This document shows positions 26,528 to 35,804 of a DNA stretch of 64,000 nucleotides, piece by piece (the first letter of the stretch is position 1; each line of letters begins with the position of its first letter). The notes under the pieces are model-generated. The model was given only the letters and a program-made list of their open reading frames with translations, did no database searches and had not been told where the DNA came from. The translations under genes were made by a program, and so were the position numbers. Source of the DNA: Fulvimarina sp. (lineage in GTDB: Bacteria > Pseudomonadota > Alphaproteobacteria > Rhizobiales > Rhizobiaceae). The DNA lies in NCBI GenBank assembly GCA_002700095.1, contig PACL01000053.1, forward strand, positions 1 through 64,000. The letters are read 5' to 3'.

Positions 26528-26568
26528 ACGAGCTTCTGGGGAGCGACGGGTCAACCGCCGAACCCTCA

Positions 26569-29500
26569 TCAGAAGATGAAGTCCGCCGCGCCGAGATCGG
26601 CGAGATCGACGTTCTGCAGCGTGATCGTGTTCGAGCCGTCGGTGATCACCACGTCCGAGCCCGACTGCGCCATGTGATCGGCGAGGAGATCGGCGTAGTC
26701 GACAATGCCCGTGACCGCCGACAGATCGATCTTCTCGTAGTCGTTGGTCGCCGCAAAGTCGGTGATCGTGTCGGTACCGAAGCCGTCGGCGAAGACGAAG
26801 GTGTCGGCGTTGAAGCCGCCGGTCAGCGTGTCGGTGCCGGCGCCGCCGGTGATGCGGTCGAAGCCGGCACCGCCGATGATGGTGTCGTCGCCCGCATCGC
26901 CGAGAAGAATGTCGTTGCCAGAGCCGCCCCAAAGATAGTCCCTGCCGGTCCCGCCTTCGAAGGTGACGTCCGCGGCGCCTCCCACCAGACGGTCGTCGCC
27001 GGTGCTGCCGACGACGTGTTCGATGCCGGAGATCGTGTCGACGCCGGCGCCGAGGCTGTAGCCGCCGCCGAGATTGACGGTGATTGCGGCCGCGGCGTTC
27101 GAGAAGTCCAGTGTATCGAAGCCCTCGCCCCCGTCGATGACGTCGGCCTGCAGGCCGGGATCGGCGAGGATCGTGTCGTTTCCGGCGTCGCCGAAGATCT
27201 GATCGGCGCCGTAGCCGCCGGACAGAGTGTCGTTTCCGCCGCCGCCATGGATGACGTCGTCGCCATTGCCGCCGCTGATCGTGTCGTCGCCGGCGCCGCC
27301 GGTGAGCGTGTCCGCACCATTGCCGCCGAAGACCGCCGTGGCGCCGTTGCCGGTGGTGATGGTGTCGTCGCCGTCGCCGCCGGAGATGAAGACGGTGGCA
27401 TCGTCGCCGGTGATGGTGTCGTTGCCGGCCCCGCCAAAGACCCGCTCGAAGGAGACGAGCGTGTCGGTGCCGGTTTGCGTGCCGCTCGCCGTCCCGCTGG
27501 CGAGATCGATGACGAGGTCGCCGGTCGCGGAGGAATAGTCGATCGTGTCGATCCCTTCGCCGCCGTCATAGCGGTCGGTGGCGGCGTCGAGCGAGCCGAT
27601 GACGACGTCCATGCCGCCACCGGCGCGGACTTCGTCCTCGCCGAACCCGCCGTCGATCCTGTCGGCCCACTGCGTGCCGTCATGCTGGTCGACCGCGCTT
27701 TCCGTCGTCGCCACCATCGCGACGGTGTCAAGGGCGAGACCGGCACCGTCGAGCGAGCCGCCGGTCTGGGCGAAGACCAGCTGGTTCGAGCCGTCGCCCT
27801 GGCCGCCGGTGACCTTGACGGAGATTGTCTCCCAGGCGTTGCCCTCCGGCGTCCCCTGCCAGATCACCACGCCGCCGAAGGTGACGGTCAGGCTCTCGTC
27901 GTCGGCCGCGTCGGTGTCGGCAAGGTCGAAGCTCAGCTCATAGACCTCGCCGGCCTCGACGCCCTCGACGGTCTGGGCGAGCCGGACGTTGTTGAGCCAT
28001 CCGTCGAGATCGGTCCAGTAGGCGCCGTCGGAGGCGCTGACGCCCTCCACCGTGTCCTGGTGCTGCTCGACCCGGCCGGTGTCGAGGTTCGACCAGCCCG
28101 GCATGTCGCCGTCCGGGCTGTAGCGACCCCATGTGCGCGACGACGTTCCGTCGATATTCTCGAAACTGCCGTTGACGATGAGGTTCGGCGTCCGGTCGAG
28201 ATCGAGCGCTGCCTCGGCTGCCGCGTGGGTATCGCGCAGTTCGTCGACGATCGCTTCGAGATCCGCCGAAGCGGTTCCCGAGGCGAGCGCCAGGATCTGC
28301 GCCCCCGTCAGCGTCGTACCGCCGGCGAATGCAAAGCTGCCGGGCAGGGCGCCGGTGGCGCCACCCTCGAAGACCAGCGCACCGCCGTCGGCAAAACCGA
28401 CGACCAGAGCGTCACCGAGCGTCGTCACGGTGATGTCGCCTGGGGCGATGTCGGAGAAGACGACGTCGTCGCCGGCGCTCGCCGTGACGAGGTCGATGCC
28501 GTCGCCCGCTGCGTAGCGGATCGTGTCGGAGCCGTCCGCCACGACGACGTCGTTGCCGACGCCGCCGGCCAGCGTGTCCGCGCCGTCCCCGCCGAACAGC
28601 GCGTCGTTGCCGCTGCCGCCGGCGAGCGCATCGTCGCCGGCACCGCCGATGAGGACGTCGTCGCCGCCATCGCCGTAGACGACGTCGTCGCCCGCTCCGG
28701 CGATGACGATGTCGTCGCCCTGGAGCGCGTAGACGACGCTGTTGCCGTCCGTTGTGCCGACCGTATCGTCGCCGGTGCCGCCGTAGACGGTCCGGTAGCC
28801 TGCGGCACTGTCGATATATTCGCGGGCGACGCGGGTGTTGTCGTCATAGACCCCGTCGACGCCCATATCGATCCACGTCTGCAGCTCTTCGCCGGGGCCG
28901 TTGGCGGTCCAGGCATAGACCTTCAGGCCCACGTCATGGGCAGCCTCGACCATCTCCGCGGTCAGGTAGCTGGTGTTCAGCGACACGCTCTCGACGCCCC
29001 AGCCGGCGATCGTCGCCAGGTCGCTGGCGGTGAAGCCGTAGGCGACGTAGTCGACGCTGTAGGGGGTCTCGGCGTTCGGCAGGATGTCGTCGAGGAGCGT
29101 GCGAAGGATGGTCGAGTCGAAGGACGAGATATGGATCTGGTCCGGGTCGGTGAACCCCTTCTCTTCCAGCGTGTCGACCAACTTCTGCGCAAATGCCAGG
29201 CCGTCGTCGGAATAGTTGCCGGGGTTCTTGATCTCGACGCTGATCTGGATGTCGCGGCCCGTCTCCGCCTCCTTGGCCTTCACGAGATCGAGGCCCTCGG
29301 CGAAGGTCAGGGTGCCGGGCTTGGCGGCGATCAGGTCGGCATAGGTGGTGGACGGAATGCTGCCGGTGTCGTGGGCTATCACCAGGACGCCGTCCGAGGT
29401 CATCTGCAGATCGAACTCGGCCATGTCGCCGCCCCAGTCGAGGGCGTGGCTGTGGGCTGCCTCCGAGTGGTCGGGATAGGGATTGGTGCCGCGGTGCGAG

Positions 29501-31950
29501 ATCAGCAGGAAGGGCGCTTCCTCCGTGTCGCCGCCGCCCGAGGTCTCGCCGCCGCCGTCTCCGCCAGTGTCGCCGTCGCCACCGCCATTCGAGCCGTCGT
29601 CGGTTTCGGCGGCGGTGCCCTTGAGCAGCGAGACGTTGTCGAGGGTGACGCCGTCGCCGTTCAGCTCCGCGGAGGTCTGCTTGAAGACGAGCGTGTTCGA
29701 GCCGTCGCCGCCGCCGCCGGTCACTTCGATCGTCACCGTCTCCCAGGCCTCGTCCGGGGTGCCGGTATAGACGACCTCGCCGCCCCAGCTCACCTCGATC
29801 GTGTCGTCGGCGCTGTCCGGATCGATGTCGGCGATGTCGAAGCGCAGGGTGTAGGTCGCGCCCGCCTCGACGCCCGACACCGTCTGGACGATCTCCAGAT
29901 TGTTGCCGTCGCCCTGCATGTCGACGTAATACTGGCCGTCCGTGGCGCTGATGCCGTTTGCGCTGGTGTTGGCGTGGAGCTCGACGCGCTTGATGGCGTT
30001 TTCGTCGACATTCGTCCAGCCGGCGATCTCGCCTTCCGGCGCGTAGCGGCCCCATGAGCGGTAGGACGTGCCGTTGATGTTCTCGAAGCTGCCATTGACG
30101 ATGAGGTTGCCGTCGTCGCTGCCTTCTGGCGCGTCGGCGGTCTTCACGATCGAGACGTCGTCGAGGAAGATGCCGGTGGTGTCGAGCGAGCCGCCGGTCT
30201 CCGCGATGACCAGCGTGTTCGAACCGTCACCGGCGCCGCCGACGATGGATTTCGAAACCGTTTCCCATGCGGCGCCGGCCGGCGCGCCCTCATAGATGAC
30301 CTCGCCGCCGAAGGTGACGGTGATGGCCTCGTCGTCGCCCGTGTCGCCGTCGCCGAAGTCGAAGCTCAGCGCATAGGTGGCGCCGGTTTCCATGCCCTCG
30401 ATGGTCTGGGCCAGCGCGACGTTGTTCTTGTTGCCGTCGAGATCGACGTAGAAGGCGCCTTCCGTCGCGCTCAGCCCCTCGGCGCCGGTATCCTGATGCT
30501 GCTCGATGCGGCCGTTGTTGAGATTGACCCAGCCCGGGATCTCGCCATTGAGGGCGGAGCGTCCCCAGTCCCGATAGGCCGAAGAGCTGTCGGTCGCCTC
30601 GAAGCTGCCGTTCTGGACGAGGTTCGGCGTCGGCTCGGCCGCCGCGGCCGCCTTGGCTGCCGAGCTTGCCGCGATCGACGCGCTGGCCGCCGCGGAGACC
30701 GCGTCCGAAGCCGTCCCGTCGACCATTCCGGCCAGATCCGCAGCCGACCAGACGGTGTCGCCACCGTCGAGGACGACGCTGCCGATGCTGCCCGAGGCGA
30801 TGGCCACCGCGCCGCCATCGGCAAATTCCAGCGCGATGTCGGCGCCGAGCGCCGTCACCGATACGTCCGCCGCTGCGATATCCTCGAGAACCAGCGTGTC
30901 CGTGTCGGTCGCGACCAGCGCGTCGATGCCGTCGCCGGCGGTGTAGACGATCGTGTTGGCGGAGCCGCCGGTGGTCAGCGCGTCGTTGCCGAGGCCGCCT
31001 TCCAGCGTGTCGCTGCCTTCGCCGCCGAACAGGACGTCCGAGCCGGAGCCGCCGACGAGGACGTCGTTGCCGGCCCCGCCGGAGAGGATGTCGTCGCCGC
31101 CGTCGCCGTGAAGCGTGTCGTCGCCGTCGCCGGCGAGGATCACGTCATCGCCCTGCATGGCGTAGATCAGGTTGTCGCCGCTCGTGCCGCTGACGGTCTG
31201 CGACGCCCCGTCACCATAGACGACCGCGACCCCCGAGACGCCTTCGACATATTCGCGGGCGATGCGGGTGTTGTTGGTGAAGATGCCGTCGACGCCCATG
31301 TCGATCAGCGCCTGGATTTCGTCGCCCGGGCCGTCGTGGGTCCAGGCATTGACGGTGAGGCCGAGATCGTGGGCAAGCTCCACTTCGTCGGCGTCGAGGC
31401 CGCTGATCTTGGCGGAAATGCCGTCGGCATAGGTGGCGATCTCGGCCAGGTCTTCCGCATCGGTGCCCTGATAGGTCATCTCGAGCGGGATATCGACGCC
31501 GGCCTCGGGCATCAGCGTGTCGGCGAGATGCTTGAGTGCATCGCCGTCGCCGCAGTTGAACGTGACCCGGTCCGGGTCGGTGAAGCCGCTTGCGACGAGG
31601 ACGTCGAGGGTCGCCTTGGCGATGTCGATGCCGGCCTCGGTATAGGTCGCGGGGTTCTTCATCTCGATGTTCAGGGCGATGTCTCTCCCGGTCTCGGCGG
31701 ACTTGGCGTCAACGATCCCGATCAGCTCGGAAAGCGTGATGACGCTGGGATTGGCCGCGACGAGGTCGGCATAGGTCGTCGCCGGGATGGCGCCGGTGTC
31801 ATGGACGAGGACGACGACGCCGTCGCGGGTGACCTGGGCGTCGCATTCGAGGACGTCGGCGCCCCAGTCGATCGCCTTGGTGTAGGCGTCGGCGGATTCG
31901 TCGGGATAGGGATTGGTGCCGCGATGAGCGAGGATGGTGAATTCGGACAT
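26569..31950 (-). CDS. Secreted RTX-type protein with two glycerophosphodiester phosphodiesterase domains
   Basis: About 1793 residues from the ATG at 31950 (GGGAGA upstream); the frame extends further up but loses protein character. Module order: GDPD-1 (~1-240; H9, E35, D37, H50 at the expected active-site positions), RTX nonapeptides GGxGxDxLx (~255-335), two carbohydrate-binding-like modules opening with NGSFE (~440 and ~610), a Gly/Asp/Thr linker, GDPD-2 (~812-1055; HRG, E-x-D and second His intact), RTX (~1060-1150), a third NGSFE module (~1250), and a long RTX block (~1430-1790). The C-terminus is hydrophobic and D-rich, ending DFIF. No Sec signal; RTX repeats and C-terminus imply type I secretion and Ca2+-dependent folding outside the cell. 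GDPDs hydrolyse glycerophosphodiesters to glycerol-3-phosphate plus an alcohol. No HlyB/HlyD/TolC genes are nearby. Confidence 0.92.
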   Translation of the reverse strand: MSEFTILAHRGTNPYPDESADAYTKAIDWGADVLECDAQVTRDGVVVLVHDTGAIPATTYADLVAANPSVITLSELIGIVDAKSAETGRDIALNIEMKNPATYTEAGIDIAKATLDVLVASGFTDPDRVTFNCGDGDALKHLADTLMPEAGVDIPLEMTYQGTDAEDLAEIATYADGISAKISGLDADEVELAHDLGLTVNAWTHDGPGDEIQALIDMGVDGIFTNNTRIAREYVEGVSGVAVVYGDGASQTVSGTSGDNLIYAMQGDDVILAGDGDDTLHGDGGDDILSGGAGNDVLVGGSGSDVLFGGEGSDTLEGGLGNDALTTGGSANTIVYTAGDGIDALVATDTDTLVLEDIAAADVSVTALGADIALEFADGGAVAIASGSIGSVVLDGGDTVWSAADLAGMVDGTASDAVSAAASASIAASSAAKAAAAAEPTPNLVQNGSFEATDSSSAYRDWGRSALNGEIPGWVNLNNGRIEQHQDTGAEGLSATEGAFYVDLDGNKNNVALAQTIEGMETGATYALSFDFGDGDTGDDEAITVTFGGEVIYEGAPAGAAWETVSKSIVGGAGDGSNTLVIAETGGSLDTTGIFLDDVSIVKTADAPEGSDDGNLIVNGSFENINGTSYRSWGRYAPEGEIAGWTNVDENAIKRVELHANTSANGISATDGQYYVDMQGDGNNLEIVQTVSGVEAGATYTLRFDIADIDPDSADDTIEVSWGGEVVYTGTPDEAWETVTIEVTGGGGDGSNTLVFKQTSAELNGDGVTLDNVSLLKGTAAETDDGSNGGGDGDTGGDGGGETSGGGDTEEAPFLLISHRGTNPYPDHSEAAHSHALDWGGDMAEFDLQMTSDGVLVIAHDTGSIPSTTYADLIAAKPGTLTFAEGLDLVKAKEAETGRDIQISVEIKNPGNYSDDGLAFAQKLVDTLEEKGFTDPDQIHISSFDSTILRTLLDDILPNAETPYSVDYVAYGFTASDLATIAGWGVESVSLNTSYLTAEMVEAAHDVGLKVYAWTANGPGEELQTWIDMGVDGVYDDNTRVAREYIDSAAGYRTVYGGTGDDTVGTTDGNSVVYALQGDDIVIAGAGDDVVYGDGGDDVLIGGAGDDALAGGSGNDALFGGDGADTLAGGVGNDVVVADGSDTIRYAAGDGIDLVTASAGDDVVFSDIAPGDITVTTLGDALVVGFADGGALVFEGGATGALPGSFAFAGGTTLTGAQILALASGTASADLEAIVDELRDTHAAAEAALDLDRTPNLIVNGSFENIDGTSSRTWGRYSPDGDMPGWSNLDTGRVEQHQDTVEGVSASDGAYWTDLDGWLNNVRLAQTVEGVEAGEVYELSFDLADTDAADDESLTVTFGGVVIWQGTPEGNAWETISVKVTGGQGDGSNQLVFAQTGGSLDGAGLALDTVAMVATTESAVDQHDGTQWADRIDGGFGEDEVRAGGGMDVVIGSLDAATDRYDGGEGIDTIDYSSATGDLVIDLASGTASGTQTGTDTLVSFERVFGGAGNDTITGDDATVFISGGDGDDTITTGNGATAVFGGNGADTLTGGAGDDTISGGNGDDVIHGGGGNDTLSGGYGADQIFGDAGNDTILADPGLQADVIDGGEGFDTLDFSNAAAAITVNLGGGYSLGAGVDTISGIEHVVGSTGDDRLVGGAADVTFEGGTGRDYLWGGSGNDILLGDAGDDTIIGGAGFDRITGGAGTDTLTGGFNADTFVFADGFGTDTITDFAATNDYEKIDLSAVTGIVDYADLLADHMAQSGSDVVITDGSNTITLQNVDLADLGAADFIF

Positions 31951-32044
31951 GGGAAGTCTCCCTGGTCGTGATCTGGACGTGTTGAAGGGATCGCCCGCGC
32001 GGTCTTGGCGGCGGGCGTCGTGGCGATGGACACAGGAGGGGCGT

Positions 32045-32067
32045 CGTGGGCAGCGCAGCCGCCCACG
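32045..32067 (-). promoter_or_regulatory. Hairpin between the DeoR-type gene and the RTX gene
   Basis: CGTGGGC and GCCCACG form a 7-bp stem with a 9-nt loop in the 163-bp gap between the regulator stop and the RTX start. No T-tract. It could separate expression of the two genes. Confidence 0.3.
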
Positions 32068-32113
32068 CGGGTCGTCGATCTTGCTCTGGGAGCCTCGGGT
32101 GGAGGCTCGGCGT

Positions 32114-32917
32114 TCAGCCGGAGGAAGCGTCCCCGGCGATTTCGTCGGAACACGACACGAAGGACGTGCGGGAACCGGCGATGAGGTCCCGGATCGCCTG
32201 CGGCAGCGTGGTTTCGCAGAAGACCGTGTCGACCTGGTCGATCCGCCCGCCATGCACATGGGCGGGGCGGCCGAATTTCGTTGCGTCGAGCACCAGGAAG
32301 GAGCGACGGCAGTTCGCACGCATGGCCTGCCGGGCCTGGACTTCCTCATGGGTGAAATCGAGAAGCGATCCATCCTCGTCGACGCCGCCGACGCCGAAGA
32401 CGGCGAAATCCACCTTGTAGGCGCCGAAGAAGCCCTCGATCGCGCTTCCGCAGACGTCGAGATCGCTGTTGCGGACGAGCCCGCCCACGATGGCGATCTC
32501 GAATGTCGGGTTCTGCGCCGCCGTCAGGGCGATCGGAAGGTTGTTCGTCACGATCTTCAGGCCTTGATGGTCCATCAGGGCCTCCGCGACCATCTGCGGC
32601 GTCGTGCCGATGCCGAAGGACACCGAGGCACCGTCGGGAATGCGTGCGGCGAGCGTGCGCCCGATGGCCATCTTCGCCGCCCGATTGAGAACCCGGCGCT
32701 CCTGGAAGGCGACGTTGCCGCGGCCGGTGGGACGGCCGATGCCGCCGTGCAGCCGGCGCGCGATCCCCTGCTCGCAGAGGCCATTGATGTCGCGCCGGAT
32801 CGTCTGGGTGGTCACCTCGAACCGCCCGGCGAGTTCCTCGACACTGAGAAAATCACGCTCGCGCAGCATCGCAGCGATGGCCGCGCCGCGGGACTCCGGT
32901 TTCACGAGAAGGTTCAT
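32114..32917 (-). CDS. DeoR/GlpR-family transcriptional repressor
   Basis: About 267 residues from the ATG at 32917; in-frame ATGs at 32932 and 32938 are equally possible and none has a strong ribosome-binding site. The N-terminal winged helix-turn-helix is typical of DeoR (FLSVEELAGRFEVTTQTIRR then DINGLCEQGIARRLHGG). The C-terminal DeoRC sugar-phosphate-sensing domain (SFGIGTTPQMVAEAL, LKIVTNNLPIAL, CGSAIEGFFGAYKVDFAVFG) follows. This family includes GlpR, which senses glycerol-3-phosphate. It lies upstream of the RTX phosphodiesterase on the same strand and divergent from the ABC importer, as expected for a local regulator of both. The effector being glycerol-3-phosphate is inferred from context. 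Confidence 0.9.
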   Translation of the reverse strand: MNLLVKPESRGAAIAAMLRERDFLSVEELAGRFEVTTQTIRRDINGLCEQGIARRLHGGIGRPTGRGNVAFQERRVLNRAAKMAIGRTLAARIPDGASVSFGIGTTPQMVAEALMDHQGLKIVTNNLPIALTAAQNPTFEIAIVGGLVRNSDLDVCGSAIEGFFGAYKVDFAVFGVGGVDEDGSLLDFTHEEVQARQAMRANCRRSFLVLDATKFGRPAHVHGGRIDQVDTVFCETTLPQAIRDLIAGSRTSFVSCSDEIAGDASSG

Positions 32918-33351
32918 TTCAACACCATTCATGCTCATATGAATATCGTTAAAGGAAACTTACGACAGCGGAATGACGGTGGGGCATGTCGAGGCGAAAA
33001 TTTCTGACGCGCTACGCCGACCAAGATTCATTGCGTTGATTGAGCCTCATTAATCCGGATCTGACGGTCGGATGGCCGCGACTCCGTTTCCTCGAGATGC
33101 GGAGCGGCTTCGCCGCCGTCGTGTGGAATGAGACCCCTCGACGAGAGTTCGAATTCGAGCGCGAATGACGCTCATGTTCGAAAATACGTTCATATGAAAT
33201 TCATGGAAACGACATGCGGATGTCGTCGTCGGCGCATCTAAGTCGGCCCCGAAAGAGGGGGTGCCATGACGACGAATGCTTGCCGGCCAGGGGATCGCCG
33301 CGCTGCCGGCCGGTCTGTGGACCGACCAGCTGTGCTCTCGAGGCGCCGGCC
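32918..33351. other. 434-bp divergent control region between regulator and ABC importer
   Basis: This A+T-richer stretch contains no convincing gene. It contains several short palindromes: TCATATGAA near the regulator start (32935-32943), TCGAATTCGA (33149-33158), ATGTTCGAAA (33174-33183, resembling a GlpR half-site) and TTCATATGAA (33189-33198). It must hold the promoters of both transcription units. Confidence 0.6.
33174..33204. promoter_or_regulatory. Candidate DeoR/GlpR-type operator cluster before the ABC operon
   Basis: ATGTTCGAAA is followed by the 10-bp palindrome TTCATATGAA and a further TTCAT at 11-bp spacing from the first. The TCATATGAA core recurs 20 bp from the regulator start (32935-32943), so the same protein could bind both ends of the divergent region. 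No experimental operator consensus was compared. Confidence 0.4.
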
Positions 33352-34395
33352 ATGACGGGCCAGGCCGCCTTCATCCGGATCCGCAATCTGACGCGGGCCT
33401 ATTCGTCGAAGACGGGCGTTCACGATCTCTCGCTCGACGTCGCCCCGGGAAGCTTCGTCGTCCTTCTCGGGCCGTCGGGCTGTGGCAAATCGACGACCCT
33501 TCGGCTGCTTGCCGGTCTCGAAGCGCCGGATTCGGGGACCATCGAGGTCGATGGCCACGACGTCACGCATCTCCCGCCTGCCAGCCGCAAGCTGTCCATG
33601 GTGTTCCAGTCCTATGCGCTGTTCCCGCATCTTTCCGTCGCCGAGAACATCGTCTTCGGCCTGAAGGTGCGCGGCGTCGGCCGGGCCGAGCGGGCGGACA
33701 AGCTCGCCAACGCCCTCCGGCTCGTCGGTCTCGAGGGCCTGGAAGACCGCAAGCCCTCCCGGCTCTCGGGCGGCCAGCGCCAGCGCGTGGCGCTCGCCCG
33801 CGCCGTGGTTTCGGGCCATCCCCTGTGTCTGATGGACGAACCTCTGTCCAATCTCGACGCCAAGCTGCGCCATTCGGTGCGCCAGGAGATCCGCGCCTTG
33901 CAGCAGCGGCTCGCCATCACCGTCGTCTACGTCACCCACGACCAGACCGAAGCCATGTCGATGGCCGACCTCGTCATCCTGATGCGCGACGGCCGGATCG
34001 AGCAGGCGGCTCCGCCGGCGGACATCTATCAGCGACCGGCGACGACCTTCGCCGCGAGCTTCGTCGGCACGCCGCCGATGCTGCTCTTGCCGCCGACGGT
34101 GCTTGCGCAGACGCAGCGGTCCGAGGCCGGCCTGACGCCGGACACCGTGTTCGGCCTGCGGGCGGAGGACGTCGTGGTCGTCCCAGAGGGCGAGGGGCGG
34201 CTCGATGCCAAGGTAGCCGCCACGGAATTCCTCGGCCCCGAAACCTTCCTCGTCGCAGAAACCGCCGGCGGCGAACGCCTGACCGCCCGGGTTCCCGGCC
34301 GCAGCGCATGCGAACCCGGCGCAGGCGTCGGCCTCGACTGGCCGCTCGCCGCCGTCCACCGCTTCCACCGCGAGACCGGCATGCGCCTGCCCTAG
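33352..34395 (+). CDS. ABC transporter ATP-binding protein (UgpC/MalK type)
   Basis: About 347 residues from the ATG at 33352 (GAGG upstream); the frame extends upstream without protein-like sequence. Walker A is GPSGCGKST, the Q-loop is in MVFQSYALFPH, the signature is LSGGQRQRVALARA, Walker B is LCLMDEPLSNLDAKLR, and the H-loop is in VYVTHDQTEAM. A C-terminal TOBE/MalK-like regulatory domain (~240-347) with VFGLRAEDV is typical of the CUT1 family, which imports sugars and glycerol-3-phosphate. It opens the four-gene rightward importer operon; the ATPase gene comes first rather than last as in E. coli ugp. Confidence 0.95.
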   Translation: MTGQAAFIRIRNLTRAYSSKTGVHDLSLDVAPGSFVVLLGPSGCGKSTTLRLLAGLEAPDSGTIEVDGHDVTHLPPASRKLSMVFQSYALFPHLSVAENIVFGLKVRGVGRAERADKLANALRLVGLEGLEDRKPSRLSGGQRQRVALARAVVSGHPLCLMDEPLSNLDAKLRHSVRQEIRALQQRLAITVVYVTHDQTEAMSMADLVILMRDGRIEQAAPPADIYQRPATTFAASFVGTPPMLLLPPTVLAQTQRSEAGLTPDTVFGLRAEDVVVVPEGEGRLDAKVAATEFLGPETFLVAETAGGERLTARVPGRSACEPGAGVGLDWPLAAVHRFHRETGMRLP

Positions 34396-34461
34396 CCACG
34401 GGCCGGGTCTGTCGTCTCGCGGGCGGATGTCCGCCCCACCGTTCCTCTTGGAGATCCTTCG

Positions 34462-35724
34462 ATGAAGACCATCCTGCGCGGCCTTCTCGCCGCAACGATC
34501 CTGGCTTCGGCCGCTACTGCCGCCGCGGCCGAGACCAAGCTCACCATGTACTATCCGATCGCCGTCGGCGGTCCGCTCACCGGCGTCATCGACGGCATGA
34601 TCGCCGGCTTCGAGAAGGCGCATCCCGACATCGACGTCGAGGCGATCTACGCCGGCAACTACGACGACACCCGGGTGCGGGCGATCTCGGCGATCAACAG
34701 CGGCGAGCAGCCGCAGCTCTCGGTGCTGTTCTCCATCGACGTCTACGACCTCATCGAGCAGGGCCTCATCGTGCCCTTCGACGACGTCGTGAAGAGCGAC
34801 GAGGACAAGGCCTGGCTGTCGAGCTTCTATCCGGCGCTGATGAAGAACGGTGAAGTCGACGGCAAGACCTGGGGCGTGCCGTTCCAGCGCTCGACCATCG
34901 TCATGTACTACAACAAGGACATGTTCGAAAAAGCCGGCCTCGATCCCAACCAGCCGCCGGCGACGTGGGACGCGATGGTGAAGGACGCCAAGGCGCTGAC
35001 CAAGGACGGCACCTACGGCATCATGATCCCGTCGACGGGCTATCCCTACTGGATGTTCCAGTGCTTCGCGATCGAGAACGGCGTCGAGCTGATGAGCGCC
35101 GACGGCACCAGGACCAATTTCGACGACCCGAAGGTGATCGAGGCCCTGGAATTCTGGAAGTCGCTGGCGACGACGGAAAAGGTCATGCCCGAAGGCACGA
35201 CCGAGTGGGGCACGCTGCGCCAGGCCTTCCTGCAGGGCCAGACCGCGATGATGTGGCACACCACCGGCAACCTGACGGCCGTGCGTGACGGCGCCGAGTT
35301 CGACTTCGGCGTCGCCATGCTGCCGAAGCACGAGCGGGCCGGATCGCCCACCGGCGGCGGCAACTTCTACCTCTTCAAGGGCTCGTCCGAGGCGGAGAAG
35401 CAGGCGTCGCTCGAGCTGATCAAGTACATGACGGCGCCCGAGCAGGCGGCCAAGTGGTCGATCGCCACCGGCTATGTCGGCATCAGCCCGCAGGCCTACG
35501 AGACCGAGGCGCTGCAGGAATACGCCAAGGACTTCCCGCAGGCCCTCGTCGCCCGCGATCAGCTCGAAGTGGCGATCCCGGAGTTCTCGACCTACGAGAC
35601 GGCGCGGGTGCGCGAGGCTCTCAACAACGCCATCCAGGCGACGCTCACCGGTTCGAAGACTGCCAAGGAAGCGCTCACCGAGGCCCAGGCGACGGCCGAG
35701 CGCCTGCTGCGCCCCTACCAGTAA
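34462..35724 (+). CDS. ABC transporter periplasmic substrate-binding protein (UgpB-like)
   Basis: A 420-residue protein with GGAG at -9 and a Sec signal peptide of about 23 residues (MKTILRGLLAATILASAATA ... AAA|ET). The mature part is a type-I CUT1 solute-binding protein: TKLTMYYPIAVGGPLTGVID, FEKAHPDIDVEAIYAGNYDD, and the PTGGGNFYLFKG hinge stretch that resembles UgpB-like glycerol-3-phosphate binders. Sugar specificity cannot be excluded. Its position beside a secreted phosphodiesterase and a GlpR-like regulator makes a glycerophosphodiester or glycerol-3-phosphate the most attractive ligand. Ligand assignment is inference. Confidence 0.9.
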   Translation: MKTILRGLLAATILASAATAAAAETKLTMYYPIAVGGPLTGVIDGMIAGFEKAHPDIDVEAIYAGNYDDTRVRAISAINSGEQPQLSVLFSIDVYDLIEQGLIVPFDDVVKSDEDKAWLSSFYPALMKNGEVDGKTWGVPFQRSTIVMYYNKDMFEKAGLDPNQPPATWDAMVKDAKALTKDGTYGIMIPSTGYPYWMFQCFAIENGVELMSADGTRTNFDDPKVIEALEFWKSLATTEKVMPEGTTEWGTLRQAFLQGQTAMMWHTTGNLTAVRDGAEFDFGVAMLPKHERAGSPTGGGNFYLFKGSSEAEKQASLELIKYMTAPEQAAKWSIATGYVGISPQAYETEALQEYAKDFPQALVARDQLEVAIPEFSTYETARVREALNNAIQATLTGSKTAKEALTEAQATAERLLRPYQ

Positions 35725-35804
35725 GCCGCGAGGCGCTCGAACGGCCGGGGGCGGCATGCCGCCCCCGGTCCCAAGGCTTGACCCCACGAGACGGATGGAC
35801 CTTC

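Larger units (their letters stand above)
26281..26568. other. 288-bp gap between lexA start and the RTX gene stop
   Basis: It holds the lexA promoter with the SOS box at its left end and a GC hairpin at its right end. The middle part (about 26340-26500) contains no gene or repeat I can support. Confidence 0.6.

Noticed and set aside
33187-33204. Pho box before the ABC importer (CGTTCAT-N4-AATTCAT)
   Set aside because: The 11-bp spacing fits a PhoB site but each half differs from CTGTCAT at two or three positions; not enough to claim PhoB control without a matrix scan.
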